A DNA stretch of 64,000 nt from Ruegeria halocynthiae (GTDB taxonomy: Bacteria; Pseudomonadota; Alphaproteobacteria; Rhodobacterales; Rhodobacteraceae), in contig NZ_JQEZ01000001.1 of NCBI RefSeq assembly GCF_000743705.1, positions 7,525-71,524 on the forward strand, read 5' to 3'. This document shows, piece after piece, positions 8,245 to 17,167 of this stretch. The first letter of the stretch is position 1. The number at the start of each line of letters is the position of its first letter. The notes beneath the pieces are model-generated. The model did no database searches, was not told the origin of the DNA, and saw nothing but the letters and a program-made list of their open reading frames with translations. A program made the translations under genes and the position numbers.

Positions 8245-8535
8245 TCAACTCCATTCCGGGAACGGACCATCCTGAAAAAGGTAGGCGTACAGCCGCTGAA
8301 GGTAAGCGTAAAGTTCGTCGTCACTTCCAAACTCAATATCGACCTTTTCTTCATAATCTAAAACACTTAACTGTCGTGAGATAAGGACGTGCCTAAAGTT
8401 GCGCTTCAAGCGCTCAGACCACTCGGATTTTTCTGTGGTGATCTGTCGTAGTTTGACTGGATCATATGTGTTGCCTCCGCAATACAGCCCGATGTCAGAC
8501 AGCCACGCCTCGGTTCTAAGATCTATGCGGGTCAT
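8245..8535 (-). CDS. Putative immunity protein for the MuF-type toxin
   Basis: A 96-residue acidic protein with no signal peptide, rich in aromatic and acidic residues (DIEFGSDDELYAYLQRLYAY). Its ATG shares one base with the stop of the upstream toxin gene (TGATG), the tight coupling typical of toxin-immunity pairs. The size, the acidic nature and the position directly after a C-terminal toxin domain support an immunity role. The sequence itself does not match an immunity family I can name. Retention of an intact frame beside a broken toxin gene would fit protection against related toxins. Confidence 0.55.
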   Translation of the reverse strand: MTRIDLRTEAWLSDIGLYCGGNTYDPVKLRQITTEKSEWSERLKRNFRHVLISRQLSVLDYEEKVDIEFGSDDELYAYLQRLYAYLFQDGPFPEWS

Positions 8536-10162
8536 CAGGTTCCCCCAATCGGAAATAAAGTGACCAGAACGGGCTCCCCATCTGGCGTAAGCTCATAGAC
8601 AGCTTTTACCTGCCCACCATTAAAATCAATCGGAACGACTCCCTGCGGGTTGTTGAAACTCCCTAACCTTCTTACCCCTTCGACTGCGCTCGCATAGTCA
8701 GGGCCAAGGACATCCTCGATAGGCAAGACAACTTCAAATCTCGGTTGACTACGCCCGACCAGAGAGAATGCCGCATCTCTTGAAAACCGATACTCTGACG
8801 ATCTACGAATAAACGCTTCAGCAGCAACGAAATCTGCTTCGCTGGTTATTCTTGTCGCTCTGCGGCTCAGGGGGTGAATGCCGCCGGTCACACCATCTGC
8901 CCTGCTTCCTGTCATCGGGTCGAAGCCACGCATTACCCGATCCTCCAGCATCTGGCGCGTCACTGCGCCTTCATGCCGTTGCGGCCCGTGCCCTTGAGTC
9001 TCCAGCTCTGCAAAGCGGCTCGCAACCAGCGCATCGACTTCGCGGCGGCGCGTGTCGATCATACCGTCCAACCGAGTGCGACCAGCCCGCAGGGCGTTCA
9101 GAGCCGCTGTTGGCCGCAGACGAGTGAGATTGATCCCGAGCTTTGCAGCACCCGCCGTGAAGGCCGTCCCACCCAGTAAAACCGACGCATCGAGGTAAGC
9201 CACGTCTTCATAGGCGCGCAGCAAGGCTTCTTCACTGGTCAGGTCGAGGCGGTATTCAAGGTCAAGCAAACGAAGCTCTGCGTGCTGCGCCTCGAAATAG
9301 GCAACCGCTTCCGCGGCGATCTGCTCAGCCGTTTCACGATCCAGCTCTACCAATCGCTCCAGCGCATCAAGGATATTCTGGCGCGCGGTCAGCCGTTCCT
9401 GTTCTTCCTCATCCGTGATGACACCGAACAGACGCCGATATCCGAGATAGGAAAAACGGAGCACATCGTAGATGCCAGTGACCGTGCCAACCAGCGCATC
9501 CTCACCGGCGCGTGCGAGACCTCTGCCTTGTGCATCCGATATGCGATCCGCCAGGTCCGGCGAAACCGGGCGACCTGTCAGAATGGTCTGTCCATTGAGA
9601 ATGGCCGGTTCCGCATAGCACCGACAGTTGTGCGCTTCACCCGGCAACCCATCCGGAAAGCCGTGATCTCATGGAAATACACGGTCATCCCGCTCGGCAT
9701 GGCTAGACCGGACCTTTGAATCGTCAGCAGATCGCCAGATGTAATGCGTGACGCCCGCTGCCCTTTGTCGCGCTTCGTTCAGTTCGTTCTCAAAGCGTCG
9801 CAGAAGCCAGGCTCGTGTCGCTGCGATGTCCACCTCAATGAGAGATGCTTTTCGGTTCTGTCACGGCCTTCACGTTCATAGATGGCAAGCGTCCCAAAAA
9901 GGCGAGCCTCAAATTCATCATAGAAACGCTGCTTCAAAGGCCCGGAATTATAGTCGTCGGCGTCGCCGAGACGGTCATCCAGAAATGCAGCATTGTCCGC
10001 ATCGGCGCCTTCCAACAACTCCAGAAATCTCTGGAAATGCGGTTCCAGATTGAAGGATGCATCCTTCCGCTCAGGCGCTCGGTTCAGTCGATGTAGACTG
10101 ACCGTAAATTCTGATTTGCCGCCAGACCGAAGGAAGCGGACAAAAGGTGTATCAAGCGCCAT
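8535..10162 (-). pseudogene. MuF-type phage head protein with C-terminal polymorphic-toxin domain, broken
   Basis: The reconstructed product is about 540 residues. The N-terminal ~100 residues (10162 to about 9860) end in a frameshift between 9847 and 9860. The frame then continues as KASLIEVDIAATRAWLLRR into a Mu F-like minor head segment (THYIWRSADDSKVR, then GEAHNCRCYAEPA). Within it an in-frame TGA at 9671-9669 replaces the tryptophan codon expected in this motif (FP-W-DHG). From 9647 the frame is open for 370 residues and ends in a roughly 150-residue domain I cannot name (HPLSRRATRITSEADFV, then FNGGQVKAVYELTPDGEP). MuF proteins carrying variable toxin domains are a known class of phage-borne polymorphic toxins. 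The two lesions suggest a dead gene unless the last segment is expressed alone from TTG 9647. Confidence 0.65.
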
Positions 10163-10339
10163 GGCCAGCCTCCCAACGAAGTTGGCTCGATCCTTCCAAT
10201 TTACTATTAATTTTTTGGAAATGGACCGAACAGTGCGGCCTAAAGTAGCAATTCTAAGGAAATGAGCTTTTGATGGTAAGTTGCAGTGTCAGCGTTGGGT
10301 TGTCGTCTTGGGAGGGCATGGCGGATCGGAGGAATAGTC

Positions 10340-10972
10340 ATGGAAACACCAAACCTACCGGCAATTCGCGCACTTCGTCCGGCTTGGAACAAGGGACGGA
10401 TAGTCGGGCAGAAGCGACCGCTCAAGCCAAAGCACGTCTGGGCGATCCGAGTTCGGCTTGAACTGGCCGAAAACCATCGCGATCTCGCCCTGTTCAATAT
10501 GGCAATCGACAGCAAACTTCGAGGCTGCGACCTAGTGAAAATGAAAGTTGTTGATGTCATGGCGTCTGGTCAGATCAAAGAACGCGCTTCCGTGCTGCAG
10601 AGCAAGACGCAGAAACCTGTGCGCTTTGAGATTTCCGAAGGAACACGCGCCTCTGTCGAGAAATGGATGGAGGATGAGCTCATGGTTGGCTCAGAGTACC
10701 TATGGCCAGGTCGCTTTCATGAACGTCTGCACATCTCCACCCGTCAATACGCGCGGATAGTTCGAGACTGGGTGACGTCGATTGGCCTTGAGGCGACTGC
10801 ATACGGCACCCATTCGATGCGGCGGACCAAAGTGACGCAGATATACAAGAAGACTGGCAACCTGCGTGCTGTTCAGCTTTTGCTGGGTCATACCAAGATG
10901 GACAGCACCGTCCGATATCTGGGTGTCGAGCTCGAAGATGCTTTGGCTATCGCTGAAGCTATTGAAATCTAA
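10340..10972 (+). CDS. Short tyrosine recombinase/integrase, copy 2
   Basis: A 210-residue minimal tyrosine recombinase with the same active-site set as copy 1 (R61, K89, H158, R161, H184, Y193). It differs from copy 1 at six residues only (R67K, Q69K, N79I, A107E, P113E, F120Y), whereas 9 of the first 20 codons differ synonymously. This means old divergence under strong purifying selection, not a recent duplication. ATG 10340 follows GGAGGA. The leader before the start and the hairpin after the stop are conserved in kind. Both copies point the same way and flank the MuF toxin/immunity genes, so the unit may be a cassette bracketed by recombinases. Confidence 0.88.
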   Translation: METPNLPAIRALRPAWNKGRIVGQKRPLKPKHVWAIRVRLELAENHRDLALFNMAIDSKLRGCDLVKMKVVDVMASGQIKERASVLQSKTQKPVRFEISEGTRASVEKWMEDELMVGSEYLWPGRFHERLHISTRQYARIVRDWVTSIGLEATAYGTHSMRRTKVTQIYKKTGNLRAVQLLLGHTKMDSTVRYLGVELEDALAIAEAIEI

Positions 10973-10978
10973 ACTTTT

Positions 10979-11000
10979 GGGCCGTTCGTAAGGACGGCCC
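10979..11000 (+). terminator. Hairpin after integrase copy 2
   Basis: 7-bp stem GGGCCGT / ACGGCCC with an 8-base loop, 6 bases after the stop. It keeps the shape of the copy-1 hairpin while the stem bases differ (GCC/GGC against GT/AC), as paired changes. There is no strong T-run. Confidence 0.5.
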
Positions 11001-11172
11001 AGAGTTGCCTTTTGTCTTGATAAGTCGCGCTGCGCTGCAGCTTTGCAAAAGTTGACGTTGGTTGCGAAGTGATACCCCACTTGCGAATTGCGCAGCACCT
11101 CCCGAAACTAAGTAGCCGACTCGACCCTGGCTAGATATTTTGGAACAAAATACAAGCATTTCGAGCAGACAC

Positions 11173-12117
11173 ATGAGAGCTTTCATATCTTACTCCCACC
11201 GAGATGCAGACGCGCTTGACCGCCTGCATGTTCATCTTGCGAACCTTCAGCGGGAAAGTCGGATCGAAACATGGTACGATCGCGATATTTTGGCGGGAGA
11301 GGTTTTAGACGATGAAATCAGTGATGAGTTTGAGGCGGCTGACCTCTTCCTACTATTGGTCAGCCCCGACTTCATCGCATCCAACTATTGTGTAGAACGA
11401 GAGATGCAACGCGCCTTGGAGCGGCATGAGGCGGGTGAGGCAAGAGTTATCACGATCATTGTGGAACCATGCGACTGGGCTGCAATGCCTCAGCTCCGAC
11501 GGTTGAAAGCGGTGCCGAAAGACGGCCTGCCGATCTCGGAATGGACGAACGCGAATACGGCATATTTAGATGTCGTTCAGGAAATTCGACGGATAGTCGA
11601 TGCAGGTGTATCGAGAAAAATCGATGCAATCGTCGATGAAGCGGCGCCAAAGTCACCACAACTAATCTCCCCCCACTACCGCGTTCAACGCGACTTCGAC
11701 GAAATCGATCGCAGCGAATATCGCGACGCGGCATTCGCTACGATCAGGGACTATTTCAAACGGGCGATTGGCGAGATAGATGCGGTCGATGGGCTGCGGG
11801 GCCGATTTGTAGACCGAGGCGCGAATTCTTTTGGCAGCACCGTTGTTAATCGTGGCCGTCAGCATGGAACGGAGCATATCACAGTGCACTGCCGAAACGC
11901 GGGATTCGCGTTGGGAGACATTTACTTTTCTTTCAATGAGAACGCAGCGGACAATACGGCGAACGGCGGCTTCAACGTCTCGCCGGACGAATACGAACAA
12001 TTCCTTGTCGCGACCATGTCCATGTTCGGCAATGATCCTGACCGCCTAAACCCTGAGCAAGCTGCAGAGTACTTGTGGAACCAGTTTATTGAGCAAGCGG
12101 GTATTAGCCATGCCTGA
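11173..12117 (+). CDS. TIR-domain protein with unknown C-terminal domain (putative defence effector)
   Basis: A 314-residue protein. Residues 1-140 are a TIR domain: MRAFISYSHRDAD, the WYDRDIL loop, LFLLLVSPDFIASNYC and the putative catalytic glutamate E77 in YCVEREMQRAL. Bacterial TIR domains of this type hydrolyse NAD+ or make cyclic ADP-ribose signals in anti-phage systems. Residues about 170-310 form a second domain I do not recognise (FRGRF-like core, HITVHCRNAGFALGDIYFSF). ATG 11173 is preferred over TTG 11140 because TIR domains start there. The gene overlaps the zinc-ribbon gene by 8 bases. Neither a SIR2/SLOG ThsA nor a SAVED sensor is adjacent, so it is not an obvious Thoeris or CBASS locus. 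Confidence 0.8.
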   Translation: MRAFISYSHRDADALDRLHVHLANLQRESRIETWYDRDILAGEVLDDEISDEFEAADLFLLLVSPDFIASNYCVEREMQRALERHEAGEARVITIIVEPCDWAAMPQLRRLKAVPKDGLPISEWTNANTAYLDVVQEIRRIVDAGVSRKIDAIVDEAAPKSPQLISPHYRVQRDFDEIDRSEYRDAAFATIRDYFKRAIGEIDAVDGLRGRFVDRGANSFGSTVVNRGRQHGTEHITVHCRNAGFALGDIYFSFNENAADNTANGGFNVSPDEYEQFLVATMSMFGNDPDRLNPEQAAEYLWNQFIEQAGISHA

Positions 12118-12274
12118 ACGTGCTCGCTTTCGCTGCAACAATTGCGGTCACCGCTTCGAAACCGAAGTGCTCACCAACGACGAGAAACACGAGGCTCGCC
12201 GCGAGAATCGATCGACCAGAGCTGTGCATTGTCCCGAGTGCCACCGCACCGACATTCGACGGGGTTGGGATTAG
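12110..12274 (+). CDS. Small zinc-ribbon protein coupled to the TIR gene
   Basis: A 54-residue basic protein with two CxxC knuckles, C9/C12 (FRCNNCGHRF) and C41/C44 (VHCPECHRTD), separated by a charged helix. This is a rubredoxin-like zinc ribbon of the kind that binds nucleic acid or another protein. Its ATG lies inside the end of the TIR gene (8-base overlap), so the two are almost certainly co-translated. No other gene of the operon follows, because the island ends about 40 bases downstream. It could act as sensor, inhibitor or nucleic-acid adaptor for the TIR enzyme; none of this is shown. Confidence 0.65.
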   Translation: MPERARFRCNNCGHRFETEVLTNDEKHEARRENRSTRAVHCPECHRTDIRRGWD

Positions 12275-13023
12275 CGGAATCGTCGAACACAGGAACTCTG
12301 GGACCGCTCACACCCGGTAACAACCTCATCAAAGATCAAGACAATCCCATGACGGGTCGTCTCCTCGCGCAGTGCGTTCAGGAACTCCGGGACAGGCGGG
12401 ATCAGTCGCTGCAGTGGCTCGACAATGACACCCGCCAATTTGTCGGCATATTCTGCAATGATTTGCCGAGCAAAGGTGATGTCATTGAAGGGTGCCACGA
12501 TTACGCCATCGCGTGTACTCTGCGGGATGCCTGCTGAATCTGGCACGGGCATCGGAAAGTTGGCGAGACTCTGGGGAGCCATACTCATCAATGCCTCGCC
12601 CGACATGCCGTGATATCCACCCTCAAACTTCAGGATCAGATCGCGACCCGTATGCGCGCGTGCCAGGCGCATGGCGTACATGTCAGCCTCTGATCCAGTT
12701 GAAACATAGCGCAATTGATCTGCACAGGGCACCGCATCGCAGATGACTTCCGCCAATTCGATACCCACGGCGTTTGAAGTAAAAAATGTCGCGCCGTCAG
12801 CCAGTTGGGCCTGCACAGCCTCCATGACTTCGGGATGATTATGCCCCACCAACATCGGACCCGAACCGATCAGGAAATCGATAAACTCATTTCCGTCCTC
12901 GTCCCAAACACGTGATCCACGTCCCTTTTTGAGAATAACTTTGGGATCATAGTTCCCAAACCCACCGGCGGGCAGCACCTTTTGTGCCCTTGCGCGCCAC
13001 TCTTGCTGACTTGGCTGTGTCAT
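12271..13023 (-). pseudogene. Class III aminotransferase (glutamate-1-semialdehyde aminomutase-like), 3' truncated
   Basis: The first ~237 residues match PLP-dependent class III aminotransferases: QKVLPAGGFGNYDPK, GSGPMLVGHNHPEV, the PLP-phosphate region VSTGSEADMYAMRLAR, FEGGYHGM and the PLP aspartate in IFDEVVTG. Immediately after DEVVTG (about 12311) the sequence stops resembling the family. The expected catalytic lysine region and remaining ~180 residues are gone, replaced by 13 unrelated residues to a stop at 12271. ATG 13023 has GAGAA upstream. The gene is divergent from a LysR regulator that may once have controlled it. The break marks the right edge of the accessory island. Confidence 0.8.
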
Positions 13024-13124
13024 GTGGTTCTCATGCAGTGCGTCTTTGGTCAAAGTTTCGGCTTGACCAGAGATGAAAAGCAATGAAGAAAATCAGGTAG
13101 TTTGGTGAATTTCTCTCAGGTTAA

Positions 13125-14048
13125 ATGATGTCTGAAGGTCCTTTTCTTGATTTACGTCACCTCAAGATGATCCGTGCGATTGCGGAACATGGGCGAGTCA
13201 GCGATGCAGCAGAAGCCTTAGGGGTCACCCCATCGGCACTTTCGCATCGTATCAAAGAGGCCGAACGGCGTCTTGATCTGGTGCTGTTTACGCGCATACA
13301 CAAGCGATTGCGCATGACCCCGGCGGCAGAATATCTGGCCGATGTGGCGGATCGGGTATTGTCCGAAATGGATCGTGCGGAACGCGATGTGCGACGGATG
13401 GACCGCGGAGTTGAACACGTCGTTCGCATCGCGGTTGAGGCTTACAGCTCGTATCACTGGCTGCCCGGATTTACCAAGTATCTGCAAACCCACCTGCCCG
13501 GTGTCGAGCTTCAGGTTATGGCAAGTGTCACCCGCGAACCGGTTCGCGCACTGACCAACCGACACGCGGACATAGTGGTGACATCAGGGGGTGCGACCCC
13601 GATCGGCACGCATCGGATTTCACTGTTCCGGGACGAGCTGATGTTCATCTTTCCGCCCTATCACCCGCTTGCCGGAAAGTCCTATGTTGAAGGGGACGAC
13701 ATCGAAGGTGAGGACTTTATCACTTACACGCTAACGCCAGAACCTGACCGCGAATTTGCCCGCCTCTTTCGCCCGTCAGACAGGTATCCGCGGTGGACGG
13801 CGATGGTGGAGATGCCTGAAGCCATCGTTGAGCTGGTCGCTGCCGGTCAGGGTAGCAGTGTCCTGGCAGGTTGGGCTGTGCGCCCTGCAATTAAAGCGGG
13901 GCGCATCATCGGCGCGCGGGTCGGCAAAGACGGTATTGAAGTGCCCTGGGGTGCGCTAATGCGCTCAGAAGATAAGCACACAGGGCCCATTCTGGATGTG
14001 GCCGAAGCCCTTGCCCAATGGTCATCGATCAATGGTGGTTTTGGCTAG
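13125..14048 (+). CDS. LysR-family transcriptional regulator
   Basis: A 307-residue LTTR. The N-terminal winged helix-turn-helix (about residues 8-68) includes HLKMIRAIAEHGRVSDAAEA and GVTPSALSHRIKEAERRL. The effector-binding domain (about 93-300) has typical features such as GQGSSVLAGWAVRPAI. It is divergent from the truncated aminotransferase with about 100 bases between starts, the classic LTTR arrangement. At its 3' end it is convergent with the FAD dehydrogenase operon. The likely target is the divergent gene, now broken, or the adjacent methylamine-type operon. The ligand is unknown. Confidence 0.9.
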   Translation: MMSEGPFLDLRHLKMIRAIAEHGRVSDAAEALGVTPSALSHRIKEAERRLDLVLFTRIHKRLRMTPAAEYLADVADRVLSEMDRAERDVRRMDRGVEHVVRIAVEAYSSYHWLPGFTKYLQTHLPGVELQVMASVTREPVRALTNRHADIVVTSGGATPIGTHRISLFRDELMFIFPPYHPLAGKSYVEGDDIEGEDFITYTLTPEPDREFARLFRPSDRYPRWTAMVEMPEAIVELVAAGQGSSVLAGWAVRPAIKAGRIIGARVGKDGIEVPWGALMRSEDKHTGPILDVAEALAQWSSINGGFG

Positions 14049-16462
14049 GATCGCAATCTGTCGTTGCCCGGATCGTAGACATGGTACAAGTGGCGCGTGG
14101 CAGCACGCATCTCTGCGAACGCCTGAACGAAACAAGTCCCTCCCATTTCCAGCGTGCCGTTTTCCACGTACCCAAGCGCCAAAAGCTTCCCCGTTCGATA
14201 TCCCATCGAGACGGAAGTAAGGTAACCAATGACCCGATCCTCTAGGATGATGGGGTCGGAGGGCAGCGGCTCAGGTCCCGGATCGTTGATTTCCAACCCT
14301 ATGAAGGCCCAGTCGGCCTGTTGCTTTGCTTGTTGCACGACAGCAGCGCGGCCAGTGAAATCCGATTTGGCAATTTTGGCGAACCTGGATAAGCCTGCAT
14401 CAAACAGCGTGTATTCAGTTCCAAAATCCGCGCCCCAGCCATGATACCCCTTTTCGATCCGCATCGCATTCAGCGCATAAGAGCCAAAGTTGCAGATGCC
14501 GTGCGCGGTACCTGCCTGCCAAATCGCATGATAGAGAAGTGTCAAATTGGTTGAGGCGACATGCAGCTCCCAGCCCAATTCCCCAACATAGCTCACACGC
14601 ATTGCCGTGACGGGAACGCCCGCAATTTCGATTTCGGCGATACTCATCCATGGCGCGCTGGTCGCACTCAGGTCGGCCGACGTCAGCGATTGCAACAGAT
14701 CGCGTGACTTTGGTCCCATCACCAGCAATGCGCCGTCATAAGAATAACCCTTGGTCAATGTGGCATCGGCATGACCGAGCGCGGCTGATAGCCAGTCAAA
14801 GTCGCGGTCAACGGCCAAAGTCGGGCCGCACAACAGGAGTTTGTCCTCAGCCAGCCGGGCAATTGTTGCTTCGGACCAGATATGGCCCTGCGGGGTCAAC
14901 ATATAAGACAGGCGCACGCGACCAACGGGGGGCAGCGTGCCGCAAACCACCCTGTCCAGGGCCTTGGCTGCTTCTGGCCCTTCTAGGGTAAACTTGGTGA
15001 AACCGCCGTGGTCCATAACGCCGACATGGTCGCGCACGGTCTCACATTCGACCCTTACCGCATCCTGCCAGGGTTCATGGCCGAAACTCAGGGCGTGGGC
15101 ATCGCTTGCCTGATCGTGATTGAACCAAAAGGCGCGCTCCCAGCCGCCTATCTGGCCAAAGACAGCACCCTGCTGAGCCAGAAGTTCATAAAGTGGGGTT
15201 TGGTTGACGGGGCGACCGGAATCCATAATCCGGTGCGGATAAGGGATCGCGTATTGCAAGTCATAGTGCTCTGACGCGCGCGCAGAAGCGTAGTCTTGTG
15301 TAGCCCAAGAACCAAACCGGCGTGGGTCCCAAGCAGACAGATCCCATTCGGTCTCGCCTGCCGTCAGCCATTCGGCCATGGCTTTGCCAATCGCGGCGGA
15401 ATGAGTGATGCCGATCTGCACACCTGTCGCGTGATAAAAATTGCGCGCACCCGCCGCTGGGCCAACCAGGGGCAACGCATCAGGCGCATAAGGGATCGGG
15501 CCATTGACGAAGTGCTGGGCCCCCGCTTCGGCAAGCAGCGGCACATGAGACGCCGCCGCCTCGAACACGGCCATCATCCCGTCGATGTCATCGGCAAAGA
15601 GCTGGTGGTCAAAGTCTTGCGGCACGCCGTCTTGCCAGACCGGGCGACCTTCGTGCGCGTAAGAGCCGAGCAGCAAGGCATTGCGTTCGCGACGCAGATA
15701 AAAGCGAATGTCAGGGTCCCGGATAAGGGGGAAGACGGCCGTGTCTTCGTCTAATGCAGCCAGCGGGCTTGTCACCATGTATTGGTGTTCCAGCGTGATC
15801 ACAGGCACGTGCAGCCCTGCCATCGCCGCAATCCTTGCGCCGTTTGAGCCCGCAGCATTGATGACTGTGCCCGCAATAAGTGTGCCAGATGGTATCTCGA
15901 CCTCCCATTCGCCAGATGGACGCTGATGCAACGCCGTGACGGGCGTGAACCGCCTCACCTCTGCTCCCATGGCGCGGGCATGTTTCGCCAAGGCCTGGGT
16001 CAACTGGCTTGGGTCGATGTCGCCCTCGTACGGGTCAAGAATACCGCCAAGGACAGTATCGTCTGCTTTCCAATAGGGATGCATCTGCTCAATCTCAGTA
16101 GGATCGAGCATCGCAAGATCAAAGCCTGCGGACCGCGAAACACCGCAAAGATGCTGAAAAAGCTGCATGCGTTCCGGCGTGTGCGCGGGCCAGATTGCCG
16201 AGGTGTGGCGATAGGTGATTGGCGCGTCAGGGTCTTTGGCAAGCTCTTTGTAAAGCCGCCACGCATAATTTCCCGCGCGCATGCCAAGCCATGAATTGGC
16301 ATAGGTTGGGATATTGCCAGCAGCATGCCAGGTTGATCCGGCAGTCAGTTCGTTCTTTTCCAGCAGCACGGTATCGGTAATGCCCGCCTTGGCCAGATGA
16401 TAGAGGATGGCTGCACCAACTGCGCCTCCACCAATGACGACAACCTGCGCATGGTTCCGCAT
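14045..16462 (-). CDS. FAD-dependent dimethylglycine/sarcosine dehydrogenase-like enzyme with GcvT domain
   Basis: An 805-residue two-domain enzyme. Residues 1-390 are a DAO-type FAD oxidoreductase with the Rossmann motif VVVIGGGAVGAAILYHLAKAG and the flavin-linking-type region LTAGSTWHAAGN. Residues about 430-800 are an aminomethyltransferase (GcvT) fold (AFWFNHDQ, YVGELGWELHV, NAMRIEKGYHGWGADF) that would pass the released methylene to tetrahydrofolate. The length fits dimethylglycine dehydrogenase or sarcosine dehydrogenase. It is last in the operon after the MttB-like, SRPBCC and racemase-like genes, pointing to catabolism of a methylated amine. Its start abuts the previous stop. Its stop shares the palindrome CTAG with the convergent LysR gene. 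Exact substrate is uncertain. Confidence 0.85.
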   Translation of the reverse strand: MRNHAQVVVIGGGAVGAAILYHLAKAGITDTVLLEKNELTAGSTWHAAGNIPTYANSWLGMRAGNYAWRLYKELAKDPDAPITYRHTSAIWPAHTPERMQLFQHLCGVSRSAGFDLAMLDPTEIEQMHPYWKADDTVLGGILDPYEGDIDPSQLTQALAKHARAMGAEVRRFTPVTALHQRPSGEWEVEIPSGTLIAGTVINAAGSNGARIAAMAGLHVPVITLEHQYMVTSPLAALDEDTAVFPLIRDPDIRFYLRRERNALLLGSYAHEGRPVWQDGVPQDFDHQLFADDIDGMMAVFEAAASHVPLLAEAGAQHFVNGPIPYAPDALPLVGPAAGARNFYHATGVQIGITHSAAIGKAMAEWLTAGETEWDLSAWDPRRFGSWATQDYASARASEHYDLQYAIPYPHRIMDSGRPVNQTPLYELLAQQGAVFGQIGGWERAFWFNHDQASDAHALSFGHEPWQDAVRVECETVRDHVGVMDHGGFTKFTLEGPEAAKALDRVVCGTLPPVGRVRLSYMLTPQGHIWSEATIARLAEDKLLLCGPTLAVDRDFDWLSAALGHADATLTKGYSYDGALLVMGPKSRDLLQSLTSADLSATSAPWMSIAEIEIAGVPVTAMRVSYVGELGWELHVASTNLTLLYHAIWQAGTAHGICNFGSYALNAMRIEKGYHGWGADFGTEYTLFDAGLSRFAKIAKSDFTGRAAVVQQAKQQADWAFIGLEINDPGPEPLPSDPIILEDRVIGYLTSVSMGYRTGKLLALGYVENGTLEMGGTCFVQAFAEMRAATRHLYHVYDPGNDRLRS

Positions 16463-17167
16463 TCAGTGCGCCTCCAGCAGTCTTCCAAAGCCACGGATCG
16501 GATCAGTGATTCCGACCGCGCGCAGCGTCTGCCAGTAGACAGCTGCATTGCAGGCCACGATAGGTTTGCGATGCTCCGCTTCAAGTTCGGCGATCATGGC
16601 CACCACCGGCAATGCGGTCCCGACTTGCAAAATGACGTCACACTCGGACGCAGCGACAGCAGCGAAGACCGCGCGAATGTCGTCTAAGGGGGTTTCGCAG
16701 ATTGCGGGCAGTGACGGTGCCTCAGTACCTTTGATGGAAACCACTTCGAACCCGGCGCTTTCTGTGTTTGCTTTCACTACTGCATCCACTTCGGCGTTAA
16801 ACGGTGTGACAATTCCAAGACGTTTTGCCCCCAGCGCGCGCAAGCCCTCGTAGTTCGCTTGAGAGGCCCCAAGCACCGGAACCCCAACCTGCCGTGAAAC
16901 TTCTGCACAGCGCTTCACCAGCTTGTCCGGCCCGCCGGGGCCTGCATCTGTGGTCAACCCAACCGCAATTGCCAAAGGCGCGCAGTCCATCAATTTTTCG
17001 GCTTCATCCGGCAAATCGTCTGACACTGCATCGCCGCCCAATCGAAAACGCTGCATCTGATTGGTCACACCTGCCGGGCGCAACAACTCCAATTCTGGTT
17101 GCACCACAGTGTTCATTGCAGGCGTCATGACGCCAATCACCGCGCGGGGGGCGAGGGTATCAGCCAT
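16463..17167 (-). CDS. Asp/Glu racemase-superfamily protein (maleate isomerase / arylmalonate decarboxylase-like)
   Basis: A 234-residue protein of the cysteine-dependent racemase superfamily. The C-terminal catalytic cysteine is present (IVACNAAVYWQTLR). The N-terminal position, where racemases and maleate isomerases carry a first cysteine, reads VGLTTDAGPGG. A single-cysteine arrangement is characteristic of arylmalonate decarboxylases, so decarboxylation or isomerisation of a dicarboxylate is more likely than racemisation. It overlaps the SRPBCC gene by 8 bases and abuts the FAD dehydrogenase. Substrate cannot be assigned. Confidence 0.75.
   Translation of the reverse strand: MADTLAPRAVIGVMTPAMNTVVQPELELLRPAGVTNQMQRFRLGGDAVSDDLPDEAEKLMDCAPLAIAVGLTTDAGPGGPDKLVKRCAEVSRQVGVPVLGASQANYEGLRALGAKRLGIVTPFNAEVDAVVKANTESAGFEVVSIKGTEAPSLPAICETPLDDIRAVFAAVAASECDVILQVGTALPVVAMIAELEAEHRKPIVACNAAVYWQTLRAVGITDPIRGFGRLLEAH

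Noticed and set aside
11140..11172. Upstream TTG start for the TIR protein
   Set aside because: It adds 11 residues without a ribosome-binding site, while the TIR fold begins directly at ATG 11173.
11173..12274. Thoeris or CBASS assignment for the TIR locus
   Set aside because: No ThsA-like SIR2/SLOG gene, cyclic-nucleotide synthase or SAVED protein is adjacent.
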